Below are positions 1 to 11,294 of a stretch of 64,000 nucleotides of DNA, one piece after another; the first letter of the stretch is position 1, and each line of letters begins with the position of its first letter. The notes below the pieces were generated by a model that searched no databases, was not told where the DNA came from, and saw nothing but the letters and a program-made list of their open reading frames with translations. Source of the stretch: Allodiplogaster sudhausi (taxonomy: Eukaryota; Nematoda; Chromadorea; Rhabditida; Diplogasteridae); contig CALZFC010000305.1 of assembly GCA_945643635.1 (NCBI GenBank), forward strand, positions 476,001-540,000. The letters run 5' to 3'. Position numbers and translations under genes: made by a program.

Positions 1-1180
1 TTTGGAGAAAAAAAGTGGTCTTGACTCGTGTTTTAACGCGCAACAGAGTTGACTTATACGTCCTTTTCTCTCGCAGATACATTTTCTCCATTCCTTCCAG
101 TCTTGTTTTCGTTCGTGTTACCAGCGTGACGTCATCGTAAGCTGTGGCTGTGGCGATCCATCGTACGCCCTTCCTGATGGCATTTCAGCATGCAATATCA
201 GTCGAAGTATGTTTATTACTCTTTTAATTTGTTATTATCTGCTTTTTATCGATATAATTTATTTTATTTTTTTTTAATTTTCAAGAAATTGTCGTAATCT
301 ACCGACCTGGAGGTACATTTTGTATAAATTAGAATAAAAGTAAACAGTTCACAATCACAGGTTTTTTTTACATTCTCGTTTCAGTAGCGTGTGTTGAAGA
401 CTTCAAGGTTCGCGATCATCTAGAATAGATAATGGGGGAGGGAACGTAGACCAGCGGAAGGAGATCCGAGAAGCTTGTGATGAGCAGCTGCAATGAACAT
501 CGGAGGAAAAACCATAGCTAAAACGGTTTATGCCCGGGAAGGAGGGAGTTTATAAAAGGAGGGAGATAAGATGTTGTACTTTGCGGGCTTCCGGATGTGT
601 GTGCAGATAACATTATTCCTAACTTCCCATGTAAGTCACGTCTTCTACAAATGTGCATATTGTTGTTAGAGAGGCTGTCCAAGAACCTTAAAAACTACCA
701 TAACTCTCAAGAAAATAACATGCTAGACGAGAGAGAAGCTGACAGCAAAGTATGGTAGATGTTGAGCTCCATCGACAGTCACTTCAAGTCCACAACAATA
801 ATCGTGAGATGCGAAATCATCTTTAGGCAGTTTCTGATAGCCCTCGCTCGTGGCGCGACTGCTTCTGCCCGATGGCGTGCGCCTTCAGCACGTATGGAGT
901 CACGTCGTCGACGGCTTCTCACCCAAATATTGTCAAATCAAAATTTTTCTCTCTCTCTCTCTTTCGTGTTCTTTTTATCAATATTGTTTTCCGATATTAT
1001 CCTCTTTTTCCTTTGCATATTTTGGCGTGCACTTTATGTTCAAGCTAGAAAATTTTGTAGTGCCATGGTGCTTCGAACCTCACAGAGTGCTCAGAGCGCG
1101 CAGCCAGTATCGTTAGTAGACATTCATTTAGCTACTCTTATTTGTTTCTAATTTTTGCAATATGTTTATATAATATAAAA
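1..1180. other. Intergenic, no gene recognised
   Basis: I see no coding exon with recognisable homology here. Open frames of about 90-130 codons around 760-1150 are low in conserved features and overlap each other in two frames. The stretch is AT-rich with a short CT-rich patch near 950. Confidence 0.5.
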
Positions 1181-1185
1181 GTAAT

Positions 1186-1318
1186 AATATAATATAATAT
1201 AATATAATATAATATAATATAATATAATATAATATAATATAATATAATATAATATAATATAATATAATATAATATAATATAATATAATATAATATAATAT
1301 AATATAATATAATATAAT
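1186..1318. repeat. (AATAT)n pentanucleotide microsatellite
   Basis: About 26 uninterrupted copies of a 5-bp AATAT unit. Because 5 is not a multiple of 3, every frame of one strand stays open and gives a spurious Tyr/Ile/Leu-rich protein, which is not a gene. Confidence 0.97.
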
Positions 1319-2144
1319 ACATATATATGTAGATGGATGTAAGCGTCAGCTATTCGTCGACAGAAGTACAAGTCCACAAGGAGTATTATACAATTCAGGC
1401 TAGTCATTTAAGTATATATATATATATATATTTGTATAATATATATACATATATTTTGCATAAATGTAATGCACGTATGCCATATACGCTCTAGACCTCG
1501 TCATTTCTGAGCTACGTCGGAGGCATCGCCGGCGTCTTTCTTGGAATGTCGCTGCTTACTATTCCTGACTTGATTATACTTGTGAAAGAAATGGCTAGTG
1601 TAATGTGCTGAAGCAATTTTTTCTCTATTGAACGCTATATGTGTTTTTTGTAATTCAATTTAATGTTAATTTGCAGAGCGATTGATGCATTCAATGTTTA
1701 GGCAATTTTTAAAAATCTAACAGAACCTTCGCTCATCATTGTTCTTTTCTAGCTCTCTCTATCTCTCTCTCACTCGCTCGCTCTGTAATTCACTCTGAAA
1801 TGTCGGGACAATAAACTGCCTGGACATGTCCAAGACGCTAGATGTTTAAAAATTGCTGTATCATCAAGGGCGAATAGAACCCAATTGATCTCATCAAGAA
1901 CTTGCAAGTTTAGCTGTGAACGTAAAGGTTGAAACAAATCATCCACGATAATAAAGAAAAAAATATTCGACTCTAATCTGAGTGGGTATATATGTATATG
2001 ATCACGAATTGTTCGGATGAACTGCCAGGGTAGTGGATCACTTGGACCGGATTATCTGTCATTCTTTAGTTTCTGAATTGAATATCAGTTGAAAGTGAGC
2101 AGCACATTCGGAAGTTCATGGAGATCTCGACATAGGAATAGGCT

Positions 2145-2191
<47 letters not shown>

Positions 2192-2285
2192 GGACAGAGA
2201 GTGAGGGAGAGAAAGACAGATTGGAAGATAATGGAAGTGCATGAGAATGGCATGTCGTCAGAAGTACGATATCTTTCATTGTTGC
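1319..2285. other. Intergenic with (TA)n and (GA)n tracts
   Basis: Short TA-rich repeats lie near 1412-1450 and a (GA)n tract at about 2148-2187. No gene is supported. Confidence 0.5.
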
Positions 2286-2288
2286 TAA

Positions 2289-3616
2289 CAAGGGAACCAT
2301 CTGAAGATAAGTTGGAGAATTTTGATCTCACCTATCCAGATCGATAGTCCAAGTCGAGAAATGATGATAACTATTTTTACTTTTTCCTTAATGGCCTCTG
2401 GCGATTTTATATTGATTTTTAAATTTTGCATAAAATCGCGGATTTAGTGACCTTGCCATTGTCAATGTGTCACTTAAGCAATTAAACATGGCCTGCGCGG
2501 CGCAGTGGGATGCGCGCTCGCCTGCAGTTTTGAGCGTCGCAGGTTCGAACCCCATTCGGTTCAAATATTTTGCTGCAGTTTTGCAAGTTCAAATTTGAAG
2601 AAGTACATAAAGAGAAAATTTTTTCAATGAGAGGAGAGTGCATATACACTTTAAATTGGTGTTAAAAATTTTTTTACTTGTGTATAAGGGCATTCCGTGT
2701 TGGATGGTGTTCAATTCGCCCTTGCTTGCGAATCCACTATCAACCTATTCGGTGGGGCCTACCCCAAAAAAGTCGAGGAAAAAAATTTCCCCGAAAATCA
2801 TCAGAAGGGGTAATTTGGTGCGAGGATTGCGAATATCTAGTTTATTTTTAATTCTGAAGTCATTTTTAAAAAATATAGAAATTTGTTTTGATCTCCTTTT
2901 GTGGAAGAAGACTCCTTTCTGTTTTCCGAACTGTTTCCTCAACAGGAACTCGGACAGATAGTCTACATACTTCTTGTTGTTTACGCCGTACTTCTTTTTT
3001 GGAATTTATACCGCATACCTACTTACTGTAACTTTTTTTAAATGACTTCAGAATTAAAAATAAACTAGATATTCGCAATCCTCGCACCAAATTACCCCCC
3101 TGTGGTGATTTTCGGGGAAATTTTTTTCCTCGACTTTTTTGGGGTATGCCCCACCGAATAGGTTGATAGTGGATTCGCAAGCAAGGGCGAATTGAACACC
3201 ATCCAACACGGAATGTCCTTATACACAAGTAAAAAAATTTTTAACACCAATTTAAAGTGTATATGCACTCTCCTCTCATTGAAAAAATTTTCTCTTTATG
3301 TACTTCTTCAAATTTGAACTTGCAAAACTGCAGCAAAATATTTGAACCGAATGGGGTTCGAACCTGCGACGCTCAAAACTGCAGGCGAGCGCGCATCCCA
3401 CTGCGCCGCGCAGGCCATGTTTAATTGCTTATGTGACACATTGACAATGGCAAGGTCACTAAATCCGCGATTTTATGCAAAATTTAAAAATCAATATAAA
3501 ATCGCCAGAGGCCTTAAGGAAAAAGTAAAAATGGTTATCATCATTTCTCGACTTGGACTATCGATCTGGATAGGTGAGATCAAAATTCTCCAACTTATCT
3601 TCAGATGGTTCCCTTG
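2289..3616. mobile_element. Foldback (long inverted repeat) transposon, TAA target duplication
   Basis: Two arms of about 580 bp (roughly 2289-2868 and 3038-3616) are near-identical inverted copies around a spacer of about 170 bp. The element starts CAAGGGAACC and ends with its complement GGTTCCCTTG. It is flanked on both sides by TAA (2286-2288 and 3617-3619), the 3-bp TWA-type duplication known for PIF/Harbinger elements. Each arm carries a tRNA-like segment (about 2488-2570 and its mirror 3337-3419) with an internal B-box GGTTCGAACCCC. No transposase is encoded, so this is a non-autonomous element. The superfamily assignment rests only on the duplication length. The few differences between the arms suggest a recent origin or conversion between arms. 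Confidence 0.88.
2488..2570 (+). repeat. tRNA-like segment with Pol III B-box inside foldback arm
   Basis: A GCGC...GCGC D-arm-like hairpin with an AGTGGGAT loop is followed by GGTTCGAACCCC, matching the Pol III B-box GGTTCGANNCC. The T-stem and acceptor stem do not pair well, so I do not call a functional tRNA. The same block occurs inverted at about 3337-3419. It looks like a tRNA-derived SINE head captured in the element. Confidence 0.6.
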
Positions 3617-3734
3617 TAAGGATTAGTTCTTCTGGTTCTTCTGAACTCGCTTATTAATATCTTAGTACTAATCTTTCTAGCTTTCTAGATATCCATGTAT
3701 GATTTAGTAATCATGCCAGCTATGACAATATTTG

Positions 3735-3960
3735 CTTGGGATAGACGTTGCTCCGTTCGAAATGTTCCTCTGAGATTTGGATAGTTCCAAGTCACAGAGC
3801 AGAACTCGGCCTCTTTCAGAACCTTCGGGAATGTTCCAATGACCGGAGCAGGCGTTGGCCAATTCTGGAATCTTCTAGAAAATTCCACGTCCCGGGGCAG
3901 AACTTTCCCCCTTCTGGAACACTCTATAACTCGGCAATTCGAACGCGGCCATGAAAAATG
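3735..3960. repeat. Heat-shock-element-rich minisatellite, array 1
   Basis: Imperfect units of about 60 bp contain alternating GAA and TTC triplets spaced by 2 bp, interspersed with GGGGC...CTGCCCC-like segments. The same family recurs at 4300-4610, 4955-5265, 16340-16690, 22660-22790, 40300-40640 and 44370-44690. Confidence 0.75.
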
Positions 3961-4298
3961 GCTGCGCAGTTAGTCAGAATCGCACTTGTTAGGCTCCGCC
4001 CCTCTGTGGTCGCGGAAACGCGTCACTTCTTATGGTGACCTTCCGCGCGCTCTATCCCATCAAGTTACTGTACGTTTGAGCAACTCTGCCGGGGGTATCC
4101 AGAGAAACAAATAGGAGGCAGCAGAATCAATAATTTCAAACTTTGCTTTGAATTTCATGCATTTGAGTTTTGCGCACAAAATATGATTTTGCGTATAAAA
4201 TGTGTGATTTTGGCTGCGTACTTGTATGCTCCGCCCACTTCTCCGAAGCCATGGATCAAGGCATCATGGTGACCGCATTTATTAGGGGCTGAACGGCC
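3961..4298. repeat. Spacer with two GCTCCGCCC-bearing blocks
   Basis: Two similar blocks (around 3990-4055 and 4225-4275) share a TTGT(A/T)(G/T)GCTCCGCCC-like core and a TATGGTGACC/CATGGTGACC segment. They separate two heat-shock-element arrays and are probably part of a degraded repeat. No gene is seen. Confidence 0.4.
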
Positions 4299-4299
4299 G

Positions 4300-4612
4300 T
4301 GATAAGGTTCCATGGACCGGGGCGGGCTTTGGTGCCTTACGGAATGTTGTGGAGAACTTGGTCCCGTTCTGGAAGCTTCTGGAATGCTCTCAGTATCGGG
4401 GGTAGACGTTGGCCACTTCCGGAATGTTCTGAAAAATTCTCTGTCCCGGGGTCAAACTCGGGCCCTTCTGGAACCCTAAGGAATGTTCCAAGGACGGGGG
4501 CAGTCGTTACCGACTTCCGGATTGTTCTGGAAAATTCCACGTCCCGGGGTCGAACTCGGCCACTTCTTGAACCTTCTAGCATGTTCAAAAGCAGGGGCAG
4601 AAGTCAGCCTCT
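4300..4612. repeat. Heat-shock-element-rich minisatellite, array 2
   Basis: Continues the 60-bp family, with repeated GGAATGTTC and TTCTGGAA motifs (the complementary phase of array 3). Short open frames here are by-products of the repeat and are dominated by Gly, Pro, Ser and Arg. Confidence 0.75.
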
Positions 4613-4731
4613 GGTGCTAAAGTCACCACGTTCGTAGTGGTAGAAATGTCGCAACGTGCGAAGCGATTACTAGAATAAAACTGTTACATACCCACGCTTT
4701 GCTCTTTAATAGTAGTTAGAGTCGCGACTCT

Positions 4732-4941
4732 TTCTGAAGGGCCCAAACTAGCTTACGGAAGTCGCAACCACCGCCTTTGAGCACACCGCCAATGTCAACT
4801 AAACGAACACGCGCACGCGCTCGAGTGACCAGAAGTGAGAAAGAACGGAAACGCACCAAATCTCAAGCTCATCAAAATTATACAAAACCTTAGATCATTG
4901 TTCAAACATCCCGAAAATAAAATACTCTTATCGATAGTAAA
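4732..4941 (+). repeat. Copy of the 3' end of the Str receptor gene
   Basis: This block of about 205 bp matches 9828-10031 nearly base for base, except for an insertion of about 16 bp near 4755. The matching segment is the terminal exon and 3' flank of the chemoreceptor at 7752-9924. Here it is isolated between heat-shock-element arrays, with no upstream receptor exons. Confidence 0.85.
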
Positions 4942-4954
4942 GCGTCACCGGCCC

Positions 4955-5265
4955 CCGGTCATAGGAACATTCCAGAACGATCCAGAAGGGACCGTATTCG
5001 GCCCAGGGACGTGGAATTTTACCGAACATTCCGGAAGGTGCCAACGTCAGCCCTGACACTGGGAACATTCCAGAAGGTTCCAGAAGTGACCCAGTTCTGC
5101 TCCGGGACATCGAATTTTCTAGAATATCCCGGAAGGGGCCAACATCTGCCCCCGATACTGTTAACATTTCAGGAGCTTCCAGAAGAGACCAAGTTCTGCC
5201 CCGAAACATGAAATTTTCCAGAACATTCCGGAAAATCCCAGAACAATATTTCGAAAGGAACAAGG
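4955..5265. repeat. Heat-shock-element-rich minisatellite, array 3 with perfect HSEs
   Basis: At 5062-5086 five consecutive pentamers are perfect (GAA-TTC-GAA-TTC-GAA, each separated by 2 bp), the canonical HSF1 binding arrangement nGAAnnTTCnnGAAn. Several further three-unit sites lie in the same array. No adjacent heat-shock gene is visible. Confidence 0.85.
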
Positions 5266-5287
5266 ATAGCCTATGCCCACAAGGACG

Positions 5288-5412
5288 ACCTTCTGCACCT
5301 CAGCCCGAGTGCAAGAATCGCAAAGTTGAGCCAGGCCGCATGTAACAGAATGTTAATAAATAGAGAACAGATCAAAAAGATATCGCAAAGATGTTCTAGA
5401 ATAAAGAATCAT
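5288..5412. repeat. Internal fragment of the mariner-type MITE family seen at 59.9 and 62.4 kb
   Basis: Shares the block from CTTCTGCACCTCAG through GATGTTCTAGAATAAA with 59874-59977 and, more weakly, with 62665-62785. The terminal repeats are absent here. Confidence 0.65.
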
Positions 5413-7751
5413 GAATTGTCCGAGTTCTCCACTCGAAAATCTGGCATGGGAATTTTCACCGCGGAAAGGGAACTTTTAAAAACTTTCAGCAAGGCACTCC
5501 ATCATAAACCGATATCAGGAAAGTACTGAATATTATATTACTAAAAGGGGAGAGTTTTTGCGCGAGTCCAGTATCTTTTCTGAACCGAGTCTTTCACAAT
5601 TTGAACAACCTACCTGCCAACCTGCATATATGTATGTACATATGTATGTATCTTCTATTAGCAGACATATATTTATCGCACTCTAATGAGTTAACACAAC
5701 GATGTGCCGAAGTAACCTAATGGTAAGAAAAAGTATCGGAGGATAAGTCAGATATCGAGGCCTCGAAGCGGCTGTGCAACCAGCCGGTGAAGCGCGCGCG
5801 AAGAACGAGCGAACTGTCTGGTAAATAAATAATAAAATAGAGTTGAGAAGAGGCGGGCAACCACCTGCGTACAGTTACCGTCCTTCGCATTAATGGTTAG
5901 AGGTAGTGTCCGATGAAAGGAAAAAAGTATCTGATAAAATTTTCAAACGATGCAAATGTCCCAACTGGATGAGCGTTGTTTTATGGATCGCTACAATATT
6001 TCAAATTAGAAACGAATGTATGTCAATGTAACCACTCTTTAGTTCTTTCATTCTCTCTCTTTTCTCTGACGTCTGTTTCGCCCATCTCTAGACTGCCCGT
6101 TCCTTGCTCGGTTTTGAGGGCGCGCCCGGTGCATCGACAGAGACGTTTCCAACAGTATTATATGTTCAAATTTATGGTTAAATAGCGATTTTTATAAAGC
6201 GAGACCACCTCCAATCGATATTTCAGGAAATTTCGAAAGACTCCGCTCAATGATGAATTTTACTTATTGATTTATCGGATATAAATTAATTGAATTATCA
6301 AAATGAATAATAACGAAAATGAAGATAACAATTTTGTGAATGTGCACAAAACATTGAATGACTAAAATTGTTTATTCGCTTAGAATCGGGCTAGATTATG
6401 ACTGCTATCGCATAATTTTCAGATATCAACTCTCGTTGAAAATTACGTTGGAGGATAGCGTAAGATAACTGAGCCAATACCAAATATTTTCATATAGAGG
6501 ATTATCCAAAGATTCATATGTATCATCAAACTCTGTTTAACATGCTTATTCACTAATCGGGCCAAAGTGCATATCGAATTCAAGCTGATCTATCATGGAA
6601 GTGGGCGGACGATGGGAATTTAGTCGAAAGTGGAGGACGAAGATTACGAAGAAAATATTCCGACCCAGCTGATCCCTGGAGTCGGTCCAATTTTTCAGAG
6701 CCCGCCACCGGGCTGACTTGTCAGATGGCTTGGTTGGCGATGAAAGTCATAAATTCTCGGCAAATGGGTATGAAAAATAAAAATAAAATCCCATAGCATA
6801 CTAATGGTAAATATGATAATGGCTAGATTAAAACTTTTAATTAATCTTAGATGAAATTTTGTACCAAAATCGCAACGAAACTTTTACATTTAAAAAAGTG
6901 AAGTAAAAATCTGAGATTCGGAAATCGGTCAGGACCCTAATTAGATGGCCCATTGAATTACTGCCAGGCCGGCTAGAAGGCAAAAAGACAATGGGTGGGA
7001 CCAAAGTAGTAAATCCCACGGCGGCGTCGACCCAAAGTATTTGCGTCCGTTAATAGTTTCTTTGGTCGGCTTTCGCCTCGCCCCGAGATCAATCATTGAA
7101 TCGGCCTGAGCAAAATTGTAAATGAACTTTAAGTTATATTTCAAGAAAAGTGCAGTAGGGCACACGCGGCAATTAATCCACACATAAGTCTGCTGCTTTC
7201 TTTCTCTGTTCTATCGTCTGAAACTCCATTTGGCCGAGAGAGTAATCGAGTTTTAAATCTTTCCATGAAATCTTGAAAAGTTCAAAAAAGTTCATCGTAT
7301 ATACAGCACATTTGACAAAAACCCCGAAGCTGACGTTTAGACTTGATTCTTCCATTCACTTTTCCTACCGCGCGAATTCGCAGGCATAAGAAGTGAATGC
7401 GAGGATAATCCGAGCTTATCATGCGAATTCGTTTATAAGCCAAAAATTGAGGCTGTTAGCTTCATTCAAATTCGTTGAGGTCTCTCGCCGCACTTTAATT
7501 ATTTCACTTGGTGTACCTCTCTTTTTAAATAAAATTGCCGAGAATTTATATTTACATATATGATTTGACCGAAACATTTAATACAGGTGTATAGGGAAAA
7601 AAATAAAATGCTTCGATGAAAGACCAAACTGAGCAAAATGCTGTATTAAGTATTCTATTAAAAGTACATAGATGTGAGAATTTGCCATGGATATAAAGAA
7701 ATACTGCACAGGTAATCGTGTTGAGGCCGTCAATAGTGCCGGCTACAAGTC
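5413..7751. other. Intergenic; hairpin repeat end at 5780-5821
   Basis: The only recognisable feature is a degenerate copy of the hairpin CCAGCCGGTGAAGCGCGCGC at 5780-5821, preceded by a GATAAGTCAGATA motif that also precedes the hairpin start at about 44700. The rest is AT-rich, unique-looking sequence without supported exons. Confidence 0.45.
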
Positions 7752-9924
7752 ATGAGCCCCATGGACATCTCGGAAGATGCTCTAGTTGTCATCAGCGCGA
7801 TCGAATGGACTTGCTTAGGTTTTTTTTTAAAATTTATCGACAAGATAATTTTGGAGGGAACTAAAAAATGTTTTTAGTAACTGCTCTAATCTCGAATCTC
7901 TTGGTAATATGGCTCGCCAAAACGAAGAGCAATCAACATACGGGCAAGTACAAGTACTACATCATCTCGTTCGCGACGCACGATCTCTTCTTCACCACGA
8001 TTTGTCTGCTCTTCCGACCAGTCAGCGCACAAGAACTAACTGCTGGAAAAACACACAGAAAAGAACAAGCTCATATTTTAATTTACACGCGCGCGTTGAC
8101 AGGAACAGAGTTAATTAATTACTTCTAGTTGTATTTTATTCATTTTAATTTGCTCTCTTTGAGGTCGCCGGTGTCACCGAGGGCAAATGGTTCATGTTCA
8201 CGAGCGGGCCCATCTTCCTGGAGTGGGGAATTTTTTGGTTTGCTTCGCACATCGCAAAAAAAAACAGAATATTAGAATGACAATATATGTTCTTTTAAGA
8301 TGGGGCGTAGCGATATACGGTGCAACTCATTCAGTAACTATTCAAATGCTCGCCTACAACTTCATGTACCGCTACGTTGTTCTCTGCAAGTACGCTTTTG
8401 ATTTTGTATGAAGCACATTGGTCCTTTAACACTCCTTCTGACCATGAGAATTGTACAACTTTCATGCGGACTTGGGGATCAGAATGTAAACTTTCATGGC
8501 CCCATAAAAGGGAAGTATTTCAAGTTATTCAAGTGTTTTGAGGTCACAAACTCTCAGAGATGGCGGTAACAATGATTCTAGAAAGTCCCCTCTCATGGTC
8601 AGACCACAATGGCGTCGTCACCTCGAGCGCTTCTCCACCTTCTTCGTCCTCTTCGCATGCTACTTCCTGTCATGGATGACGAGCGTGTACATGCTCAAGA
8701 CGGGTTACGTGCCACCGCCGGACATGGTGGACTTTCTGAGACGAGAAGTCTTCGTCCCGCACTGGCCGTGGTTCAATCATAGCGAGTTCATCCTGAACGA
8801 GGTGGTTGCATTCGAAGTGTTAGAAATAAAATGACTGTCGCTTTGGAGTATGCGTTCCATATGGCTGCCAAAAGACGTTAAAACAGCAAAGAAAAAGAGA
8901 TGGAAATGGTAAATCAAATTCCTCGCTTACATCCGAAATGCATATCTCATGACACGCACGAACAACTGCCGGCTTTTAGGGCTTTAACAAGACACCAACG
9001 ATCATTTCGTGCACATGGCTTCTCTGCCAGTCGGGCACTCAATTCGTCGCTGTTCTTCTCGCTTCGCATTCGATTCTCGGCTCCATTAGAAAGGTTTCTT
9101 TATTTTGTTTTACAGAATAGATTTTTAAAAATTATTTAACATTTATTGTTACATATCACTAATAGGTACATTATTTAAATATACGTTCATACGAATAAAC
9201 ATATTTGCTTATATTATACTTTTCTAATCTTCGTCAACACTCAAAGGTGCGCGAAGAGACGGGCGGCTCAAGCATGGCGAATCTGCAGTACCAACTCTTC
9301 TTGGCGCTCTTCCTTCAGGCAGACTTTCTTCTTAAAAAACCCATTTTAAAAGTACCATAAATGTTTCCTTCTTCTATATAATGATTTATTTTGCTATAAT
9401 AAGAATTCAGCATTGCAATCCATGATGTCATCTGATACTTGGTTCCTCAGGATTTGATGCTGGTATCATCATCCTGTTTGATATTTTAGCTGACCGCGCC
9501 TTTATTCTTCATTTATGCACCTGAGCTGCTTGCCGTCGGCTTTCCCATTCTTAACATGAAGGTTTGCCAGCTTTGAGCCAGCTCAAATTATGCATCTCGA
9601 ACATCATATAATTTTGTTTATGTAACCAAATAAAAAACTCCTGTACTATCGATGACTTTTATCAGGTGAACATCCCACCCGGCCCCGTCTCGATGCTCTT
9701 TTCGATGTTCCCCGCCTTTGACGGACTAGTCGTCATCATTGTCGTTAAGGACTACAGGTTTCTGTTCATGTGTACTACAAAATCTTATGCGCTCATTTTT
9801 CAGGAACGTCGTGCTTGGCTGGTCGCGACTCTTTCTGCAGGGCCCAAACGAGGTTACCGCCTTTGAGCACACCAACGTTGTCAACCAAGCGAACACGCGC
9901 ACACGCTCGAGTGACCAGAAGTGA
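7752..9924 (+). CDS. Str-class serpentine (7TM) chemoreceptor
   Basis: Nematode odorant/chemosensory GPCR of the Str family, expected in sensory cilia membranes. Exons from splice sites and phase: 7752-7818, 7878-8020, 8164-8237, 8300-8389, 8603-8801, 9247-9318, 9490-9561, 9666-9757, 9804-9924. Visible features are the first transmembrane segment followed by GKYKYYIISFATHDLFF, then FMYRYVVLC at the end of TM3, LERFSTFFVLFACYFLSW (TM5 side), FLQLTAPLFFIYAPELL (TM6; the family has a QxxxP motif) and VSMLFSMFPAFDGLVVI followed by VVKDYR, the Str C-terminal signature. The start ATG at 7752 was chosen because exon 1 splices in frame to exon 2. Oddities: the exon 6/7 intron needs a GC donor (9319); the best exon 3/4 junction creates TGA (TG|A), so the gene may be a pseudogene unless another site is used; the C-terminal residues after DYR lie in sequence duplicated at 4732-4941. 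Confidence 0.85.
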
Positions 9925-10031
9925 GAAAGAACGGAAACACACCAAATCTCAAGCGCATCAAAGTTATACAAAACCTTAGATCATTGTTCAAACATCCCGA
10001 AAATAAAATACTCTTATAGATAGTAAAGCGT
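9828..10031 (+). repeat. Duplicated receptor terminus (partner of 4732-4941)
   Basis: The match to 4732-4941 starts inside the last coding exon, at GTCGCGACTCTTTCTG, and ends at TAGTAAAGCGTC. The coding tail it supplies (about 34 residues, hydrophilic, rich in Thr, Asn, Arg) is not conserved in Str receptors that I know, so it may be repeat-derived. Confidence 0.8.
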
Positions 10032-11284
10032 CCAGTAATTCTCGTAAATATATTTCTTCATCATGCCATCTTAGTTACCTTGACTTTGTCCTTAGACATG
10101 TGCATCTCGTCGAGGAAATATTCTGATTGTCAGTAGAATTCATCTTTTTTTTCTGCCCTACAAGTAATCCTATCGTAAACATACCATTAGGCTGACATTA
10201 AGCAACCAATCCCTAGCAATGTTACTACGAACACGAATGAGTTGTTTTCCTGTCAAACCGAATGTCATGGCATCCGATTTGAAACTGCGGCAGAGAAAGA
10301 GCGTATGTAGTTCGCATAATCTAAGCAGGAACCTTTTGTGATACCTTTTTTGTATGATCTTTCTTTTCTCTTTCGAGACGGATTAAATAGTACTTCAAAC
10401 GTGTCCATCAAACACAAACATGTAAGTATATCATAAATCGTATTGACATTTCTTTGCAGAGACGAAATTCTCCTATAATTATAATGCTAATTTATTTTGT
10501 TGGGGACATTAAGTGAGAATCGTATTCACGATCACTGGGAACTACATGTCCGCGTTATGGTTAGCAATAATTCAAAACTGAACGGGATATTGGAATAGGT
10601 TCGAACGACTTTTGGGCAGCAGTATCTACGCTCAATGTGGTCACAGGTAAAATGCACACAACTACGAGATATAAGCCAAAGCAAGTAGAAAATACCTTCT
10701 GTAGCTTTAATCTTAGCTTTTTTTGACTTTTTTTAATCCAAAGGCAGAAGCACAGGACCGGTAAGTCACCCACTCAGGCCTGAGAAACAGGCAACAAATT
10801 TTCACCTTCTTAAAAATATCGAACACCCATGATCGGATCAATTTCAATCCCCAAGCCACAGTTACGACCATATCAGATATAAGATATCAGATACGCACCC
10901 AGATACGACCCAACAGTTTAATGCAAGCCATTGTCCGCATATCTTATTATGCACAACTACATCATGAGAAATTCTTGGATTTAACAACATTTATAGATCC
11001 AGCTTCATAACAAGAGCATAAAAAACATAGCTGGCTCGTAAACATTTTTCCAGCAAATTTGTTTCAAACATTACTAAAATAAAGTGCCATCTGACATATT
11101 CTGTGTAAAATGTGATAATTTGTCCTGGACAAAGGTTGGGCGTGTCACTCTGGGTTCTCCACGTTTATGCACTCTGTTGCTATGGTCATGAAATGGACAA
11201 GACCTCAAGAGTGTCCATGACAAAAGGGATTTTTCCTTTTTTTTTGTTCAGAGCACGTCCCATACCCAGCCGCGCCTTCATTCT
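10032..11284. other. Intergenic, nothing recognised
   Basis: AT-rich sequence. A 70-codon minus-strand frame at 10561-10773 has no recognisable domain and no splice partners. I see no repeat family members here. Confidence 0.45.
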
Positions 11285-11294
11285 ATGGTAAAAG

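Noticed and set aside
1128..1407. Tyr/Ile/Leu-repeat open frames on the minus strand
   Set aside because: They are translations of the (AATAT)n microsatellite; a 5-bp unit keeps frames open without selection.
2745..3228. Frames on both strands inside the foldback element
   Set aside because: They are inverted-arm copies of each other; no transposase motif.
3342..3420. tRNA gene inside the foldback arm
   Set aside because: B-box present but acceptor and T stems do not pair; kept only as a tRNA-like segment.
4300..4640. 112-codon Gly/Pro/Ser/Arg-rich frame as a structural protein
   Set aside because: It follows the HSE minisatellite unit and has no start context or homologue.
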